The notes under the pieces: model-generated
What the model saw: only the letters and a program-made list of their open reading frames with translations
Database searches by the model: none
What the model was told of the DNA's origin: nothing
Made by a program: the position numbers and the translations under genes
Part shown: one piece after another, positions 27,060-35,367 of the stretch
Layout of the letters: each line of letters starts with the position of its first letter
Position numbering within the stretch: position 1 is the first letter of the stretch
Origin: Bradyrhizobium sp.
GTDB lineage: Bacteria; Pseudomonadota; Alphaproteobacteria; Rhizobiales; Xanthobacteraceae
Direction: 5' to 3'
DNA length: 64,000 nt
Assembly (NCBI GenBank): GCA_028290305.1
Contig: JAQGKC010000318.1
Span: 1 to 64,000 of the forward strand

Positions 27060-27953
27060 TTACGCCCCGACCTGAAACTCCTGCCTGACGGCCTCGATGT
27101 CGGCAAGCATCGGCAATCCGGCTTCGTTGCCGAGACGCTGGATTTTGTAAGTCGATGCCGCGCGTGCGAAATCGAAATGGTCGTGCCAGCTTTTGCCGGG
27201 ATTATTGAGGTAGGAATAGATATAGGCGCCGTGGAACACGTCGCCGGCGCCGTTGGTATCGAGCACGCGTTCGCGCGGGATCTGAAGTGCGGGAAGCGCG
27301 CGAATCGCGCCGCTCTCGTCGTACCAGAGCAGGCCGCGTTCTCCCATGGTGACGCCGCCGACCCGGCAGCCTCGGCTCTTGAGATAATCCAGCATCTTTT
27401 CGGGCGTGAGGTCCATCTGTTCGCACAACCGCTCGGCGACGATGGCGACGTCGATGAATTCCAGCAGTTCGTGGGTGTTGGTCCGCAGCCCACCGCCATC
27501 GAGCGATGTCAGGATGCCGGCCTCGCGGCACAGTTTCGCATAATGGATCGCGGCGTCCGGCTGATGACCGTCGACATGCAGTGCGCGGCAAGTGCCGAGG
27601 TTCAGCAGCGGAAACGGGTGGATGTGCTCGTCGTCGCGGCAGCGCACGATCGCCCGCTTGCCGTCCTTCGGCATGATGAACGACAGCGACGAGGTCTGGA
27701 CCTTCCTCGGATGCACCGAGATGCCGTATTTCGCCGTCATGTCCTGAAACATCCGGCCGAGCCAGTCATTGGCCACGGTCGCGAGCAGGTCCGGCACGAT
27801 TCCGAGCTTGGCACAGCAGAATGCCGCTGTGACTGCATTGCCGCCGAATGAGACAGCATAGGCCGATGCGACGTGTTTTTCGTCGCCGGTCGGCATGTGG
27901 TCGGTAATGAAGGTAACGTCGATATAGGTTTGTCCGATGAAGAGGGCCTGCAT
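27060..27953 (-). CDS. PfkB-family sugar kinase
   Basis: A 297-residue ribokinase-fold protein. The C-terminal PfkB signature DTNGAGDVFHGAY provides the catalytic aspartate and anion hole; the N-terminal SFGGNAVTAA segment matches the sugar-binding motif. ATG complementary to 27951-27953 fits the family's usual start. It phosphorylates a sugar or nucleoside; the neighbours (P450 reductase, glutamate dehydrogenase) give no pathway clue. It converges with the reductase gene, with 36 bases between. Confidence 0.85.
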   Translation of the reverse strand: MQALFIGQTYIDVTFITDHMPTGDEKHVASAYAVSFGGNAVTAAFCCAKLGIVPDLLATVANDWLGRMFQDMTAKYGISVHPRKVQTSSLSFIMPKDGKRAIVRCRDDEHIHPFPLLNLGTCRALHVDGHQPDAAIHYAKLCREAGILTSLDGGGLRTNTHELLEFIDVAIVAERLCEQMDLTPEKMLDYLKSRGCRVGGVTMGERGLLWYDESGAIRALPALQIPRERVLDTNGAGDVFHGAYIYSYLNNPGKSWHDHFDFARAASTYKIQRLGNEAGLPMLADIEAVRQEFQVGA

Positions 27954-28176
27954 TCGTTTTCCGTCGTGGCTGATGGGGTGGTCCCGGCCGGCGGCATACA
28001 TTAGCACCGGTTATGCCGGATCATTCGCTAAAATTATTCGCAAGTCCGCCATTCTATTCGCTTGAGATAGCCCTATGGCGGGACTACGACCGTCTCCTGG
28101 CGTCGTCAGCGTGCTGCGGATTTAACGGCCTGCGCTGTTCTGAGTTCCTGACAGCGAGATCAGAGGGGGGAGAGCG
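27954..28176. other. Divergent intergenic region between sugar kinase and glutamate dehydrogenase
   Basis: No gene is seen in these 223 bases. The sequence attcgc occurs three times in direct orientation (28023, 28036, 28056), which might mark regulator half-sites. A strong purine-rich ribosome site (gaggggggagag) precedes the glutamate dehydrogenase ATG. No clear -35/-10 pair could be fixed. Confidence 0.4.
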
Positions 28177-29436
28177 ATGACCGTCTATTCCGGTCCGGTG
28201 TTCGACATGGCGGTGAACCAGTTCGGGGTCATCGCCAATCATCTGTCGATCCCGATGGATGAACGCGACCGTCTGTTGTTGCCGAAACGGGCGATCACGG
28301 TCTCTTGTCCGATCCATCGCGATGACGGCTCGGTTGCGGTGTTCGAGGGGTATCGCGTGCAGCATCACCTCACGCTCGGTCCCACCAAAGGCGGCACACG
28401 GTTTTCTCCCAGTGTCGATATCGGCGAAGTGGCAGCGCTCGCGATCTGGATGAGTTGGAAATGCGCGCTGGTCGGCTTGCCCTATGGCGGCGCCAAGGGC
28501 GGGGTAAATGTCGATCTCTCCACCATCTCCAAGCGCGAGTTGGAGGCGCTGTCGCGGCGCTATATGCAGGAGATGATTCCGTTCGTCGGGCCGCACACCG
28601 ACGTGATGGCCCCCGACATGGGCACCAATGAACAGGTGATGGCCTGGTTCATGGACACCTATTCGATGTATCAGGGGCAGACCGTGACCGAGATCGTCAC
28701 CGGCAAGCCGGTCGCCTCCGGCGGCACGCTTGGCCGGCGCGAAGCCACCGGCCGCGGGGTTGCGTATCTCGCCAAGCGGGTGATGAAAGAACTTTCGATC
28801 GTCCTGAGCAATGCCACCGCCGTGATCCAGGGTTTCGGCAATGTCGGTTCCTATGCGGCGCTCGAATTGCATCAGTTCGGCCTCAAGGTGATCGCGGTCA
28901 GCGATCACACCGGCGCGCTTCACGATCCGACCGGTCTCGATATCCCGGCGTTGATGCGGCACGCGAGCGAGCATGGCAGCATTGCGGGGTTTTCCAATCA
29001 GTTGCAGTTTGATCCCGCTCAAATTCTCACGCTGCCCTGCGATGTGCTGGTGCCGGCGGCGATGGAGCGTGTGATCGACGCGCGTGTTGCGGAAAACCTG
29101 AAGTGCCGGGTGCTGGCGGAAGGCGCCAACGGCCCGACCACGCCGGACGCCGATCTGGTGCTGGATAAGCGGCGGGATGAAGTCTTTCTTATTCCGGACA
29201 TCCTCTGCAACTCCGGCGGCGTTGTAGTCAGCTATTTCGAATGGGTGCAGGATTTGCAGCAATTGTTCTGGGAAGAAGAGGAAGTGATGCGGCGCGAATA
29301 TCACATCCTCGATCGCGCGTTCGACCAGATGGTGATGCGCGCAAAAGCCGACAATATTTCCCACCGCACCGCCGCGATGGCGATCGGTGTGGAAAAGGTC
29401 CGCGCCGCGAAGAACACACGGGGGCTTTTCCCGTGA
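28177..29436 (+). CDS. Glutamate dehydrogenase (Glu/Leu/Phe/Val dehydrogenase family)
   Basis: A 419-residue NAD(P)-linked enzyme. The amino-acid site is marked by GPTKGGTRF and the catalytic lysine region GGAKGGVNVD; the dinucleotide fold by VIQGFGNVGSYAA. Its length fits the hexameric bacterial form. It interconverts glutamate with 2-oxoglutarate and ammonium, and so links carbon and nitrogen flow. A VOC-family gene overlaps its stop by four bases. Cofactor choice and direction cannot be read by eye. Confidence 0.9.
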   Translation: MTVYSGPVFDMAVNQFGVIANHLSIPMDERDRLLLPKRAITVSCPIHRDDGSVAVFEGYRVQHHLTLGPTKGGTRFSPSVDIGEVAALAIWMSWKCALVGLPYGGAKGGVNVDLSTISKRELEALSRRYMQEMIPFVGPHTDVMAPDMGTNEQVMAWFMDTYSMYQGQTVTEIVTGKPVASGGTLGRREATGRGVAYLAKRVMKELSIVLSNATAVIQGFGNVGSYAALELHQFGLKVIAVSDHTGALHDPTGLDIPALMRHASEHGSIAGFSNQLQFDPAQILTLPCDVLVPAAMERVIDARVAENLKCRVLAEGANGPTTPDADLVLDKRRDEVFLIPDILCNSGGVVVSYFEWVQDLQQLFWEEEEVMRREYHILDRAFDQMVMRAKADNISHRTAAMAIGVEKVRAAKNTRGLFP

Positions 29437-30281
29437 TCACCGGGCTCGATCACGTTGTTGTTCTGGTCGGCGACATCAAGGCCGGTGCCATGGCCTACCA
29501 GACGTTGTTTGCACGCACGCCGGCCTGGCAAAACACCGGCGACGGCGCCGACCGTGTGTTGTTCACGCTTGACAACATGACACTGGAGCTGATGTCGCCC
29601 AACGGCGAGAGCGCGACCGCGGATCGAATCCGTGCGGTTCTTGCGGAGCAGGGCGAAGGGCTGGCGAGCCTCTGTTTTCGTACCGGTGACATCGCGAAAA
29701 TGCATCGCAGGCTGGATCGGCTCACGTTGAAACCGGAACCGGTCGCCGAGGCCGAAAGCCGTGACGCGACATCAGGTGCCACGTTGTCGTGGAAGCGGAC
29801 TCGCGCGGCAACCGACGCCACGCGCGGCGTGCGGCTGTTCTTCCTCGAACTGGCAAAGGAGCGCCCGCTCTCGGTCCGAACCGCGCCGGCATCGATTACC
29901 GCGATGGACCATGTGGTGATCTCGACCGGTGATCCCGAACGGGCAGCCGCGCTCTACGGCGCACGGCTTGGCCTCGATATGGCGCTCGACCGTTCGCATC
30001 CGGACTGGGGCCGGCTGATGTTCTTTCGTTGCGGCGATCTCATTGTCGAGGTGGTGCATCGGCCGGGCAAGGACGATGACGCGGCGCATGACAAGCTCTG
30101 GGGCATGAGCTGGCGTGTCGCCGACATTGATGCGACGCGGGCGCGGCTCGTGTCGGCAGGAGTCGACGCGTCCGAGGTGCGCTCCGGCCGCAAGCCGGGG
30201 ACGCGGGTACTCACGGTGCGCAACGGCACCTGCGGCATTCCCACGCTGCTGGTGGAGCGCACGGCGCGGGTGGTATCCTGA
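29433..30281 (+). CDS. Two-domain VOC (glyoxalase/bleomycin-resistance/dioxygenase) protein
   Basis: A 282-residue protein starting at GTG 29433, which overlaps the glutamate dehydrogenase stop. Two VOC-like units are seen: GLDHVVVLVGD at the N-terminus and AMDHVVISTGDPERAAALYG in the second half, each with the starting D-H metal-site pattern. It may be a lyase, isomerase or dioxygenase; the substrate is unknown. The overlap makes it translationally coupled to glutamate dehydrogenase, an unexpected partner. Confidence 0.75.
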   Translation: MITGLDHVVVLVGDIKAGAMAYQTLFARTPAWQNTGDGADRVLFTLDNMTLELMSPNGESATADRIRAVLAEQGEGLASLCFRTGDIAKMHRRLDRLTLKPEPVAEAESRDATSGATLSWKRTRAATDATRGVRLFFLELAKERPLSVRTAPASITAMDHVVISTGDPERAAALYGARLGLDMALDRSHPDWGRLMFFRCGDLIVEVVHRPGKDDDAAHDKLWGMSWRVADIDATRARLVSAGVDASEVRSGRKPGTRVLTVRNGTCGIPTLLVERTARVVS

Positions 30282-30312
30282 ACGAGTGTCGCGGTCCTCA
30301 CCATGAGGGCCA

Positions 30313-31404
30313 CTAAGCATCCACGCCAACAATGTCGGCGACATTTTTCACGCCATCTCGCGCCAGCAATGCCGCAAGGCCTTTTGTGATCGTGCGCACG
30401 ACGCCAGGTCCCTGATAGATCAGCGCGGTGAGCAATTGCACCAGCGACGCGCCCAGACGGATTTTGGCATAGGCTTCCTCAGCCGTGGAAATACCGCCGG
30501 CGCCGATCAGAACGTGACGCTTGCGATCCATTCGCCGGAAGGTCTCGCGGATGCAGAGGTCGGCAAGTGGCGCCGCTGGCAGACCGGATACCGCGCCCGG
30601 CAGTTCGCGCCACATTTGCGCAGGACTGCGCATTCCCTGGGGCTTGACCGACGGCAGATTGAACATGAAACCGGAGATGAAATCGCGCCCATCGGCCGCG
30701 GCTAGCACCCGTTCGATCGCCTCAATGCCGCCGAGTGGGGACACTTTCAGAAATACCGGCAGCCCTGGTTTCATTTGGCCAAGCGCCGTGAGGCAAGCAT
30801 CGAGATGTGCGGCGTCGGCGAAGAAATCGCGGCCGTCCACGGTGTTCGGGCACGACAGGTTCAGCATCAAATAATCCGCATGTGGCGCCATCGCCTTGGC
30901 CGCAGCGACGTATTCGCCGATGATCTGATCCGCATTCAGGGTAGCCGCGCCCGGCCCGCGATTGGTGACCACGAGATTGATGCCAAGCGGCACCGGCAAG
31001 CGCGTCCCCGCCAGGCGCTTCGCAATCGCCTCGGCGCCATCATTCGGCAGGCCGTAATGCACGACGATGGCCTCATCACCGGGCAGGCGCCACAGCCGGG
31101 GCTTTGGATTGCCGCTGGATGGGTCGATGGAGATCGAACCGATCTCGACAGAGCCGAAGCCGAGGCCGGCGAGCGCACGAATCGCCGAACCGCTTTTGTC
31201 AAAGCCGGCGGCAAGTCCGATCGGGTTAGGGAAATGCAGGCCGGCCACGTCGGCTGCAAGCCTGTCATCGTCGATGCACGTCGCGGTCCGCATCGCTCCG
31301 GCCGCCCAGCCGAGATGCGCACCTGCCGCAATTGCGAGGTGATGCGCGGTCTCCGGATCGAGCTGGAACGCGAGCGGGCGAATAAATCTCGAATAGAACC
31401 TCAT
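30313..31404 (-). CDS. PyrD-like dihydroorotate dehydrogenase paralogue with class-1-type cysteine
   Basis: A 363-residue FMN-dependent dehydrogenase. Length, an N-terminal helical extension (1-45) and the C-terminal layout match class 2 (membrane, quinone-linked) PyrD. The active-site loop, however, reads NLSCPNT with C185, the base used by class 1 enzymes; class 2 enzymes have a serine (NxSSPNT). The usual class 2 NRxGFNN loop is replaced by VHYGLPN at 115-121. It may therefore be a paralogue acting on another dihydropyrimidine or related substrate rather than the housekeeping PyrD. It stands alone, divergent from a TetR regulator. Confidence 0.75.
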   Translation of the reverse strand: MRFYSRFIRPLAFQLDPETAHHLAIAAGAHLGWAAGAMRTATCIDDDRLAADVAGLHFPNPIGLAAGFDKSGSAIRALAGLGFGSVEIGSISIDPSSGNPKPRLWRLPGDEAIVVHYGLPNDGAEAIAKRLAGTRLPVPLGINLVVTNRGPGAATLNADQIIGEYVAAAKAMAPHADYLMLNLSCPNTVDGRDFFADAAHLDACLTALGQMKPGLPVFLKVSPLGGIEAIERVLAAADGRDFISGFMFNLPSVKPQGMRSPAQMWRELPGAVSGLPAAPLADLCIRETFRRMDRKRHVLIGAGGISTAEEAYAKIRLGASLVQLLTALIYQGPGVVRTITKGLAALLARDGVKNVADIVGVDA

Positions 31405-31557
31405 GTTCGGATCATAAACATGTGGGCGTCTGTGATGCTACGGTTGTGCGACATGATTCATTCTCAAACCACCTCGCGCGTGCTACACGCGATGTCCTGC
31501 GTCCGTGTCTGATAAGATGCTTTACGGGGTATCACTGAGTGACGGGGTCTTCCTGAT

Positions 31558-32265
31558 TTGGCCAAGACAAAGCGAATCTTGAAATGGCAGCGCGATCCCG
31601 AGGGCATGCGGATTCGCATTCTCGAGGCCGCCAAGCAGGAATTCGCCACGCATGGCCTCGCCGGCGCGCGCGTTGATCGGATTGCGGCCAAGGCCGGTGC
31701 CAACAAGCGCATGCTATATTACCACGTCGGCAAGAAGGATGATCTCTACCTCGCGGTGCTCGAAGGCGCCTATGAGCAGATACGGGTCGAGGAACGCGGG
31801 CTCGATCTGGAACATCTCGATCCGCCCGAGGCAATCGAGCGCTTGATCGGTTTCACCTGGAATTACTTCATCCGCAACCCGGAATTCCTGGCGCTGCTGA
31901 ACACCGAAAATCTGGCGCGGGCGCGCCATCTCAAGCGATCCACCAAGGTCAAATCGATGCATTCACCGTTCGTCGAGATGATCCGCACCGTGGTGACGCG
32001 CGGCGTGGAAAGCGGCGACTTCCCGGTCGCGGTCGATCCGGTACAACTCTATATTTCGATCGCGGCTCTATCCTTTTTCTATTTGTCGAACAGCGCGACC
32101 CTAAGCGTGATTTTCGGCCGCGACCTCCTGAAGAAGGAAGCCAGGGAGGAGCGACTTGGCCATATGGTCGCGCTGGTGCTGGCGGCTCTGACCGGAAAAT
32201 CCGTCGCCGCCTTTGGCAAGAATAAAACGCCGAGGCTGCGTCCTCCGGCACACCATACCGCCTGA
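31558..32265 (+). CDS. TetR-family transcriptional regulator
   Basis: A 235-residue regulator read from TTG 31558. The N-terminal helix-turn-helix is clear (RIRILEAAKQEFATHG...VDRIAAKAGANKRMLYYHVGKKDDLY), and the rest is the usual helical ligand domain, ending in a basic tail. The C-terminal half resembles RutR-type regulators. It lies between a divergent PyrD-like gene and the seven-gene transporter/enzyme operon at 32636, so it could control either or both. The TTG start is uncertain. Confidence 0.88.
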   Translation: MAKTKRILKWQRDPEGMRIRILEAAKQEFATHGLAGARVDRIAAKAGANKRMLYYHVGKKDDLYLAVLEGAYEQIRVEERGLDLEHLDPPEAIERLIGFTWNYFIRNPEFLALLNTENLARARHLKRSTKVKSMHSPFVEMIRTVVTRGVESGDFPVAVDPVQLYISIAALSFFYLSNSATLSVIFGRDLLKKEAREERLGHMVALVLAALTGKSVAAFGKNKTPRLRPPAHHTA

Positions 32266-32274
32266 TCTAACTTT

Positions 32275-32515
32275 CCCAGGGTCGTCCCGGCGAGCGCCCG
32301 CTTTCCCGTCGCCCCTTGCGGGAGAGGGTGCACAGGCGGCCTTCGGCCGCCGTACTAGATAGAACGCCGATGCTTTGCATCGGCTATGGCGAAGCGAAGG
32401 CGGGTGAGGGGAACTGAGTCCGCGTATCGTCGCGCCCCCTCACCCGGCTCAATCTCGCTTCGCTCGATTTCGCCACCCCCACAAGGGGAGAGGGGAAGAA
32501 ATCCCCGGCTTGAGT
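32275..32515. repeat. Composite palindromic repeat ahead of the DUF993 operon
   Basis: The 370-base gap 32266-32635 holds no credible gene. It carries nested hairpins: ggcggcc-ttc-ggccgcc (32335-32351), gccgatgc-ttt-gcatcggc (32366-32384), and the long-range pair cgggtgagggg (32401) / ccccctcacccgg (about 32435-32447), then tcgcttcgctcga. The last part matches the element at 18461-18630. The operon promoter must lie in or after this element; no clear -35/-10 pair was found. Confidence 0.7.
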
Positions 32516-32635
32516 TCGCTTGCTTGGACGGCGTTGAAAGACGGTCGCGGCAATTTGGTGTTCGGAAGGCCCTAGACAGTATTTATCCAACAAGTTAATT
32601 TGTGGCCGAAAAGCAAACGATCGAGGGAGAGAACA

Positions 32636-33445
32636 TTGGTCGAGCCGAAAGGCCCTGGAAGCGTGTCGAAAGCGCTCAATGCAGCGTGGATCCGGCCGTT
32701 TGTGTTCCTGATTTTCATCGTGGTCGCCTGGGATTTGGCCATCCGGCTGTTCCGGATTCCGGCATATCAAGTCCCGGCGCCCGGTGATGTCATTGTGGTG
32801 CTGTGGCAGGATTGGCCGGAGCTGTTGCGGCAGGCGTGGCCTACCACCTATGCGACATTGGGCGGCTTTCTGTTGTCGGCCGTGTTCGGCATTCCCGTCG
32901 CGATGCTGATCGCGGGATCGAAGACGGTGGAAAGCTACGTCTATCCACTGCTGGTGTTCTCGCAATCGGTGCCGAAAGTCGCGATCGCGCCGCTGTTCGT
33001 GGTCTGGTTCGGCTTCGGCATCATTCCGAAGGTGATTTCGGCATTCCTGCTTGGATTTTTTCCGGTGGTGGTGTCCGCCGTGCAGGGGTTCAAATCGGTC
33101 GATCCTGACATGGTCGATCTCGCGCGCGCGATGCAGGGTAGTCGCTTCCAGGTGTTTTGCGCGGTCAACCTGCCGCACGCAATGCCGGCGATTTTTTCCG
33201 GCTTGAAAGTCTCGGTGACGCTGGCCGTAGTCGGTGCGGTGGTCGGCGAATTCGTCGGTTCCAATTCGGGCATCGGTTATGTGCTGCAGCGCTCGATCGG
33301 CACCTTCGACCTGCCGACCATGTTTGCGGCGCTGGTGATCCTGGCGCTGCTCGGCGTCGTGCTGTTCTGGATCGTCGATCGGATCGAGCGCTTTGTAATT
33401 CCCTGGCATGTCAGCCAGCGCGAGGACATTATTTTCGCCGCGTGA
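32636..33445 (+). CDS. ABC transporter permease, NitT/TauT type
   Basis: A 269-residue inner-membrane protein with six hydrophobic segments and the EAA-type loop VDLARAMQGSRFQVFCAVNLPHAMPAIFSG near residue 160. TTG 32636 was chosen because GAGGGAGAG lies just before it; the frame is open from 32600 but that extension is only charged residues. It pairs with the binding protein and ATPase that follow. The family carries nitrate, taurine, aromatic sulfonates, thiamine precursors and similar ligands, so the substrate is open. Confidence 0.88.
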   Translation: MVEPKGPGSVSKALNAAWIRPFVFLIFIVVAWDLAIRLFRIPAYQVPAPGDVIVVLWQDWPELLRQAWPTTYATLGGFLLSAVFGIPVAMLIAGSKTVESYVYPLLVFSQSVPKVAIAPLFVVWFGFGIIPKVISAFLLGFFPVVVSAVQGFKSVDPDMVDLARAMQGSRFQVFCAVNLPHAMPAIFSGLKVSVTLAVVGAVVGEFVGSNSGIGYVLQRSIGTFDLPTMFAALVILALLGVVLFWIVDRIERFVIPWHVSQREDIIFAA

Positions 33446-33508
33446 GCGGCGAGACACAATCAAGCGGCCTGCCAAGGGCCCACGGTAAAACACCAATGGG
33501 AGGATGAG

Positions 33509-34498
33509 ATGGTGCGATTTGTAACGGCGTTTTCGGCAATATTGCTCTGGACGGTACTCGCGGTGGCTCCCGCGGCGGCAGCGGATAAGGTCGTGCTGAT
33601 GCTGAACTGGTACGTCTATGGTGAGCATGCGCCGTTCTATTACGGCAAGGCGAAAGGCATCTACGCCGCCGAAAACATCGATCTCGAGATTCAGGAAGGC
33701 CGCGGCTCGGCGGCGACCACGCAGGCCGTGGCGGCCAAGACCGCCGACTTCGGTTATGTCGACGTACCCACCATGATGCGCGCGACCGTGAAGGGCGCGC
33801 CTGTCATCGCCACCGGCGTGCTGCTGCAGACCAGCCCGATGTCGGCGATGGGCTTCGCCGACAAGAACATCCGCAAGCCCGAGGATATCAAGGGCAAGAC
33901 CGTCGCGATCACGCCGGCGGATTCCATGACGCAGATATGGCCGCTGTTTCTGAAGAAGACCGGCCTGAAGGAAAGCGACTTCACCACGGTGGCCGGCGAC
34001 GGTCAGACCAAGCTGAATGCCGTGATCAACGGACAGGCGGATCTGCTGCTCGGATACGTCATGGACCAGTCGATGAAGATCAAGGACGCCACCGGCAAGG
34101 ACGTCTATCCGATCAAGTTCGCCGACTACGGCATCCACATGGTCTCTTCCGGCCTGATCGCCAACACCGACTACGTCAAGGCCAACGCCGATCTCGTCAA
34201 GCGCTTCATGTCGGCCACGACAAAGGCCGTCGAGGCCGCCGAGAAGGATCCGAAAGCCGCCGCGCAGTCGATCCTCGACGCCAATCCGAAAGGCGGCAAG
34301 ATCGACACGCTCACGCAAGGTTTTGAGCTGACGATACCGCTCTATCGCACGCCGGAAACCAAGGGCAAACGGCCGTTCCAGGTGACCGATCAGAACATGA
34401 CCGACAGCGTCAACCTGATGGTTGGGTATGGCGGCCTTGATGGCAAGGCCAAGGACAATCCGAAGGCGTTTTACACCAACGATTATCTGCCGAAGTAG
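33509..34498 (+). CDS. ABC transporter substrate-binding protein, NMT1/THI5-like
   Basis: A 329-residue periplasmic protein with a signal peptide ending near APAAAA-DKVVLMLNW. The motif LMLNWYVYGEHAPFYYGKAKGIY is the typical start of NMT1/THI5-like proteins that bind pyrimidine-type or sulfonate ligands. It has the hinge segments KGKTVAITPADS and INGQADLLLGY. It is the solute receptor for the flanking permease and ATPase. What it binds would reveal the substrate of the whole operon. Confidence 0.9.
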   Translation: MVRFVTAFSAILLWTVLAVAPAAAADKVVLMLNWYVYGEHAPFYYGKAKGIYAAENIDLEIQEGRGSAATTQAVAAKTADFGYVDVPTMMRATVKGAPVIATGVLLQTSPMSAMGFADKNIRKPEDIKGKTVAITPADSMTQIWPLFLKKTGLKESDFTTVAGDGQTKLNAVINGQADLLLGYVMDQSMKIKDATGKDVYPIKFADYGIHMVSSGLIANTDYVKANADLVKRFMSATTKAVEAAEKDPKAAAQSILDANPKGGKIDTLTQGFELTIPLYRTPETKGKRPFQVTDQNMTDSVNLMVGYGGLDGKAKDNPKAFYTNDYLPK

Positions 34499-34507
34499 GT
34501 TTAGTGA

Positions 34508-35356
34508 ATGAACCCAGCGACCAAGACAACTGGTGTAGGCCTATCGGGTGCGCATCTGCGCGTCGTGTCTGACCGCGCCGCTGACGGCACGACGGGAATT
34601 CAGCTTTCCGGCGTGTCGAAAACCTACAGGTCGCGCGATGGCGATGTGCCATCATTGCGTCCGTTGGACTTTCATATCAACGCCGGCGAGTTCTTTGTCG
34701 TGGTCGGACCGTCCGGCTGCGGCAAGTCCACGCTGCTGAAAATGATTTCCGGGCTTCTGCCGCCCTCGACCGGCGAGATTTTTGTCGAGGGCGAGCAGGT
34801 GACCAAGCCGCACGGCAATGTCGGCATCGTGTTTCAGAATGCGTTGCTGCTGCCATGGCGAAATATCCTCGCCAACGTGATGCTGCCGATCGACATGAAG
34901 CGGCTGCCCCGCGATCAATATCTGCCGCGCGCGAAGGCGCTGTTGAAGCTGGTCGGTCTCGAAGGCTTCGAAAAGAAACTACCCTGGCAATTGTCCGGAG
35001 GCATGCAGCAGCGGGCGTCGATCTGCCGGGCGCTGGTGCACGATCCCAAGATCATGCTGATGGACGAGCCGTTCGGCGCGCTCGATGCCATGACGCGCGA
35101 GCGCATGAACGTCGAACTGATGCGTAATCAGCGCGAAACCGGCAAGACCGTGCTGCTGATCACGCACTCGATTCCGGAAGCCGTGTTCCTCGCCGATCGC
35201 GTCCTGGTCATGACCGAGCGTCCCGGCGCGATCGCCGCGATCTACGACGTGCCGCTGCCGCGGCCGCGTTCGCTCGACGTCATGGCGGATCCGGTCTTTA
35301 CCGAACTGGTGCAGCGCATCCGCAAGCATTTCTTCACCCAAAGCGCGCTGGACTGA
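34508..35356 (+). CDS. ABC transporter ATP-binding protein, NitT/TauT type
   Basis: A 282-residue ATPase with Walker A GPSGCGKST, signature LSGGMQQR, Walker B IMLMDEPFGALD and switch histidine LLITHS. It drives the permease encoded two genes upstream. A roughly 30-residue N-terminal extension precedes the nucleotide-binding fold. It begins 9 bases after the binding-protein stop and ends 11 bases before the enolase-family gene, so transporter and enzymes share one transcript. Confidence 0.95.
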   Translation: MNPATKTTGVGLSGAHLRVVSDRAADGTTGIQLSGVSKTYRSRDGDVPSLRPLDFHINAGEFFVVVGPSGCGKSTLLKMISGLLPPSTGEIFVEGEQVTKPHGNVGIVFQNALLLPWRNILANVMLPIDMKRLPRDQYLPRAKALLKLVGLEGFEKKLPWQLSGGMQQRASICRALVHDPKIMLMDEPFGALDAMTRERMNVELMRNQRETGKTVLLITHSIPEAVFLADRVLVMTERPGAIAAIYDVPLPRPRSLDVMADPVFTELVQRIRKHFFTQSALD

Positions 35357-35367
35357 GGCAGGACACC

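Noticed and set aside
32386..32598. Short open frame of 70 codons before the DUF993 operon
   Set aside because: It lies inside the palindromic repeat element, has repeat-derived composition and no ribosome binding site.
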